Source: Candidatus Methanocomedens sp. (GTDB taxonomy: Archaea; Halobacteriota; Methanosarcinia; Methanosarcinales; Methanocomedenaceae). Taken from it: DNA of 15,969 nucleotides. The translations under genes were made by a program, and so were the position numbers. The DNA lies in contig PYCK01000179.1 in assembly GCA_009649835.1 (NCBI GenBank), positions 1 to 15,969 on the forward strand, given 5' to 3'. The stretch's first letter is position 1. The number at the start of each line of letters is the position of its first letter. This document shows positions 12,723 to 15,969 of the stretch, piece after piece. Below the pieces are notes generated by a model. That model made no database searches and had not been told where the DNA came from. It saw only the letters and a program-made list of their open reading frames with translations.

Positions 12723-13977
12723 GGGCGGCATCACCAAGTTCTTCCTCTATACGGAGAAGCTGGTTGTATTTAGCAGTACGTTCGCTCCTTGCAGGTGCTC
12801 CGGTCTTGATAAGTTCGGCACCAAGTGCAACGGAAATATCAGCAATAGTACTATCTTCGGTTTCTGCGGACCTGTGACTTACCACAACATCATACCCGTT
12901 CCCCTGTGCTGTGGTAGCTGCATCAAACGCCTCGCTTAAACTCCCTATCTGGTTCACCTTGAGCAACAGTGCATTACATGCACCCATTTTAATTCCCTGT
13001 TTAAATCGTTCCACGTTGGTAACGAACAGGTCATCGCCTACGTTTATGACATCTGGCAGTTCCACAGAAAGAGCGGCAAAATCATCAAAGGCTTCTTCGT
13101 GGAAACCATCTTCAATATAAATAATAGGATAAGTGTCGACCAGTTCAACATAATAATCCACCAGTTCAGCACCGGTAAATTTCTCACCATCCACATTATA
13201 TTTGTCACCATCAAAGAACGATGTTGCAGCAGAGTCTATACCAATAGTGATATCATCTTCTGTATAGCCTGCTTCTTCAATGGCCTCGGTAATTGCTTCC
13301 ATTGCATCATTGGTTTGGTTGATCGGGGGGGCATAACCACCTTCATAACCTACATTGGTGGCACTATTGCCGTATTTTTGTTCCAGGACATCCCCCAGGA
13401 CATGATAGGTCTCGGTCGCCCATCTTAAAGCTTCCCTGAAGGTTTCGGCTCCTTTTGGCTGTATCATGAACTCCTGGATGGATAGTTCATTACCTGCATG
13501 CTGTCCACCGTTTAAGATGTTCAGGGTCGGGACCGGCAGTGTGAATGTGTTTACTCCTCCCAGGTATTGATATAATGGTATTTTGTATGAATCGGCTGCC
13601 GCTCTGGCCACAGCCAGGCTGACACCCAAAATGGCGTTGGCACCCAGACTTGACTTGTCATCAGTACCATCCAGTTCGATCATTATCTGGTCGATCTCAC
13701 GCTGGCGTCGAACATCCATTCCGACAACCTTCGGACCCAATATAGTGTTAACATTATGTACAGCTGTTTTCACTCCCTTGCCCCTGTACCGATTATCTTT
13801 GTCCCGCAGTTCAAGTGCTTCATTTGAACCGGTAGATGCACCGCTGGGAACACTGGCACGTCCAAAACCTCTTGTCTTGGAATCACTGGAGTATGTCTTT
13901 ACCTCCACTTCTACAGTAGGATTGCCTCTGGAGTCAAGAATCTCTCTACCATATACATTTTCTATTACGAAATCCAC
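12706..13977 (-). CDS. eno: enolase (phosphopyruvate hydratase)
   Basis: Enolase interconverts 2-phosphoglycerate and phosphoenolpyruvate in glycolysis and gluconeogenesis. The 423-residue protein is full length. It shows REILDSRGNPTVEVEV (11-26), ASVPSGASTG, the flexible-loop His in NGGQHAGNE, QEFM (equivalent of Glu168), YEGGYAP (Glu209 equivalent), metal ligands in GIDSAATSFF, IEDGF and VGDDLFVTN, the catalytic Lys in LLKVNQIG, SHRSAETED, and a C-terminal KTGAPARSERTAKYNQLL. The start is GTG at 13977, preceded by GGTGA; MDFVIENVYGREILDSRG fits the family. TATA-like ACATAAATAC lies at 14001-14010. The gene runs convergent to the DUF1614 gene. Confidence 0.97.
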   Translation of the reverse strand: MDFVIENVYGREILDSRGNPTVEVEVKTYSSDSKTRGFGRASVPSGASTGSNEALELRDKDNRYRGKGVKTAVHNVNTILGPKVVGMDVRRQREIDQIMIELDGTDDKSSLGANAILGVSLAVARAAADSYKIPLYQYLGGVNTFTLPVPTLNILNGGQHAGNELSIQEFMIQPKGAETFREALRWATETYHVLGDVLEQKYGNSATNVGYEGGYAPPINQTNDAMEAITEAIEEAGYTEDDITIGIDSAATSFFDGDKYNVDGEKFTGAELVDYYVELVDTYPIIYIEDGFHEEAFDDFAALSVELPDVINVGDDLFVTNVERFKQGIKMGACNALLLKVNQIGSLSEAFDAATTAQGNGYDVVVSHRSAETEDSTIADISVALGAELIKTGAPARSERTAKYNQLLRIEEELGDAAQYIRI

Positions 13978-14101
13978 GGGATATTCACCAATAAGTAATT
14001 GTATTTATGTGTATTAAAACATAGACATTTTTCATGCACAGGATAGCAAGAAAGTCGAAGTTGCCTGTGTAAACAATGTCAACAAGCGATAAAAAAGAAA
14101 T

Positions 14102-14117
14102 GGGGTCAGATGACCCC
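14102..14117 (-). terminator. hairpin terminator after the RPA operon
   Basis: GGGGTCAGATGACCCC forms a 6-7 bp GC-rich stem with a tiny loop. On the minus strand it is followed by ATTTCTTTTTTAT, a T-run. It begins 10 bases past the stop of the RPA-associated gene at 14128, so it fits a terminator for that operon and may shield the enolase promoter region. Confidence 0.7.
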
Positions 14118-14127
14118 CTAAAAAAAG

Positions 14128-14694
14128 TTATTCTGTCTTCAGGCTTTCCAGAGCCGCCAGTGCCATCTGCCTGTATACCGATGCATCGGTGTTGTAATGC
14201 TCTTTTGCACGCACCGCATCAGGGTTATCGCTGTTCAGGTCCTTGACACGCTCAAGTGTACGCTGTGTGGTTTCCACTACCCAGCGGTCCCTGGTTGGTG
14301 CATCCACAATATGTATGCTCTCAGGCCTGACCGATGTCAGGATCGTACCATCCTCGGTCTGGAACGTGCTGGGTTTCCCGACGACAGCAAGGTACTGGGG
14401 AGCTTCGATATTTGCCATGACCTGGGCTGCTTCCGGCTGGTACTGACCGGCGTAGATGAGAAACGCTCCTGTGGGGTCCACTACCCTGGCGCGCCAGTAC
14501 TCGGCTTCGTTGCCGATGTCCTCCTTTTCTGTCAGCGTACCAACTATGAACATCCTGTTTACCTTGGCACCTGTGGGTGTAAGTAGATATTGCGGGGAGT
14601 ACTGGTCATTGCTGTCCTTGAATGATAAGTTTGAATCCCTGAACTCCTGGGCAAAGATGCGGTATGCAACTTCTCTTGTATATTGTCCTGCCAT
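14128..14694 (-). CDS. RPA-associated protein (COG3390, Rpap)
   Basis: Partner of archaeal replication protein A, encoded next to it in many euryarchaea; genetic work in haloarchaea ties such pairs to DNA repair. The 188-residue protein starts MAGQYTREVAYRIFAQEF. It contains an OB-fold-like core: VNRMFIVGTLTEKEDI (about 45-60), EYWRARVVDPTGAFLIYAGQYQPEA (about 65-89), YLAVVGKPSTFQTEDGTILTSVRPESI (about 101-127), followed by a helical tail (DRWVVETTQRTLERV and EHYNTDASVYRQMALAALESL). The ATG at 14694 lies three bases after the rpa stop and is preceded by GGAGGTG in the rpa tail, so the two are translated together. A hairpin terminator follows. Confidence 0.88.
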   Translation of the reverse strand: MAGQYTREVAYRIFAQEFRDSNLSFKDSNDQYSPQYLLTPTGAKVNRMFIVGTLTEKEDIGNEAEYWRARVVDPTGAFLIYAGQYQPEAAQVMANIEAPQYLAVVGKPSTFQTEDGTILTSVRPESIHIVDAPTRDRWVVETTQRTLERVKDLNSDNPDAVRAKEHYNTDASVYRQMALAALESLKTE

Positions 14695-14697
14695 GAT

Positions 14698-15939
14698 TCA
14701 CACCTCCATCTGTGCGATAATTGTATCCATCTGGTCTAATTCGAGAGGCGGCAGTAACGAAATATCCTCCACAAGTATATTCCTGTCAAGCTTCGGACCT
14801 TTCACTAAATAATACCTGCCCAATAGCTTTTCTTTGAACATTTCAAGGACCACTGACTGGTCAAGGGCTTCGGTAGCCATTTGTTTAGCTTCATCCAGGG
14901 TGATACCTGTAAGTTGTTCTGAAATCTCGCGGTTCAACAGTGAATCCTGTACACACACACCATCATCCATGACGGCCTTGATCCTCAGGTCATATGATCC
15001 TTCCACTTTACCGTGTTCGCCACACACCCCTTTTATCAGGGCGCGGTTGCATTCGGGACATCTCTTTATCAGGCCGGAACCTGACTGGATATCCACCATT
15101 GCACCTGAGAACTCAACAGTCAGAGTACCGATCTCGATATCTTCAGTTATTTCCTCTATCAGGCTGGTCTTGTTAAAATTGATCTGGAACCTTTCCTGGA
15201 AGCTGTCTGTGACTACGTTTTTGAACCGGTAGCTTTTCCCTTCAACCAGTGAAGGCAGTTCAGCCTTTGCCCATTTAATGAATTTAATTGTCCCGGTCTC
15301 GTCCCCCATCAATCCTGCCTGGTCGATACTTTCGTGGGTGCTATCCCATAATTGTGCCACCTTGACAGAGATATTGATCCATTTCCCCTCAGTTGTTATG
15401 TCGCTTACTTTTACGGTAGGTGCTTCAGCCTGCTGGGTATTTACCTCAATATCTTCAGTTATCTCCTCTATCTGGCTGGTCCTGTTAAAGTTGATCTGGA
15501 GCCTTTCCTGGTAGCTGTCAGTGACCACGTTCTTGAACAGGTAAGTTTTACCCTCTTCAAGTGCAGGCAGTTCAGCCTTTGCCCATTTATTGAATTTTAT
15601 AGTTCCGGTCTCATCCCCCATCAATCCTGCCTGGTCGATACTTTCGTGGGTGTCATCCCATAATTGTACCACTTTAGCAGAGATATTGATCCATTTCCCA
15701 TCTGATGTAATATCACTTACCTTTACGGTAGGTGTTTCACCCTGCTGGACAAAGAAGTCTCCACGTGGGATGTTATATTCCTTTAGAAAATAATTGACTA
15801 CACTTCTGCGTGCTTCTTCCTGCGGGACCTTGAACTCGTTTAAGAGTTTGTCAAGTCTGCTTTCGATCTCACTGATGGGGATATTATATCCCTTCTGACT
15901 AAAACGCTCTTCAATTTCTTTTGCAATTTCTTTATTCAT
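14698..15939 (-). CDS. rpa: replication protein A (single-stranded DNA-binding), three OB folds plus zinc finger
   Basis: RPA coats single-stranded DNA in replication, repair and recombination. The 413-residue protein has a helical N-terminus (1-60), OB fold 1 (about 71-166), OB fold 2 (about 175-270) and a C-terminal OB-like region (272-400) holding a zinc finger CPEC-x8-C-x2-H (Cys294, Cys297, Cys306, His309). Folds 1 and 2 are offset by exactly 104 residues and I count 81 identical residues out of 96. At DNA level a 39-base stretch is identical (15302-15340 and 15614-15652). This is much closer than expected for ancient domains, so the copy is recent or homogenised. The ATG at 15939 follows TGAGGT. 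A four-codon ATG frame (15946) overlaps the start. Confidence 0.92.
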   Translation of the reverse strand: MNKEIAKEIEERFSQKGYNIPISEIESRLDKLLNEFKVPQEEARRSVVNYFLKEYNIPRGDFFVQQGETPTVKVSDITSDGKWINISAKVVQLWDDTHESIDQAGLMGDETGTIKFNKWAKAELPALEEGKTYLFKNVVTDSYQERLQINFNRTSQIEEITEDIEVNTQQAEAPTVKVSDITTEGKWINISVKVAQLWDSTHESIDQAGLMGDETGTIKFIKWAKAELPSLVEGKSYRFKNVVTDSFQERFQINFNKTSLIEEITEDIEIGTLTVEFSGAMVDIQSGSGLIKRCPECNRALIKGVCGEHGKVEGSYDLRIKAVMDDGVCVQDSLLNREISEQLTGITLDEAKQMATEALDQSVVLEMFKEKLLGRYYLVKGPKLDRNILVEDISLLPPLELDQMDTIIAQMEV

Positions 15940-15969
15940 TCTTCATACCTCAAGCCTCCAGTTTGTTTG

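Overview
The window looks like euryarchaeal chromosomal DNA, most likely from the Methanosarcinales or a related ANME-2/Methanoperedens-type lineage (inference from gene content, not from a search). The archaeal evidence is the clamp-loader small subunit RfcS, an RPA plus RPA-associated gene pair, archaeal-only families (COG1751, COG4030/EhaR-like, PspAA and PspAB), a methanogenesis-linked FmdE-family protein, TATA-type promoters, frequent TTG/GTG starts and a possible leaderless mRNA. Base composition is even and most of it is housekeeping DNA. No transposase, integrase, CRISPR array, tRNA or rRNA was seen.

Layout. 1-1533 (+): an uncharacterised winged-helix-like protein, a 22-bp tandem repeat, and MobA. 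1545-1874 (-): a T4 endonuclease V-type pyrimidine-dimer glycosylase. 2008-3481 (+): rfcS, apparently starting at AUU, overlapped by a small-multidrug-export-type membrane protein. 3567-4658 (+): a COG4030 HAD-like protein, followed by a 300-bp gap. 4960-6479 (+): FmdE-family protein and thioredoxin reductase. 6551-7644 (+): endonuclease III and a stand-alone LigD-type 3'-phosphoesterase, joined by an ATGA overlap. 7880-8362 (-): a small antitoxin and a frameshifted ParE/RelE toxin. 8598-9173 (+): a COG1751 protein.

The most system-like part is 9275-12637. The membrane protease htpX and pspAB (+) converge on pspA-pspAA (-). pspA is in turn divergent from a DUF1614 membrane protein (+). This is an archaeal phage-shock-type envelope-stress cassette, and the pspA promoter carries a perfect 9-bp direct repeat that could be an operator. 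It is followed by enolase (-), an RPA-associated protein (-) and a three-OB-fold RPA (-).

DNA maintenance is a recurring theme: the dimer glycosylase, RfcS, endonuclease III with the 3'-phosphoesterase, and RPA with its partner. The oddities most worth checking are the AUU start of rfcS, the single-base frameshift that kills parE, a Cys-to-His change in the iron-sulphur motif of endonuclease III, a near-perfect internal OB-fold duplication in RPA, and short repeats just past several stop codons, including partial copies of the enolase 3' end.
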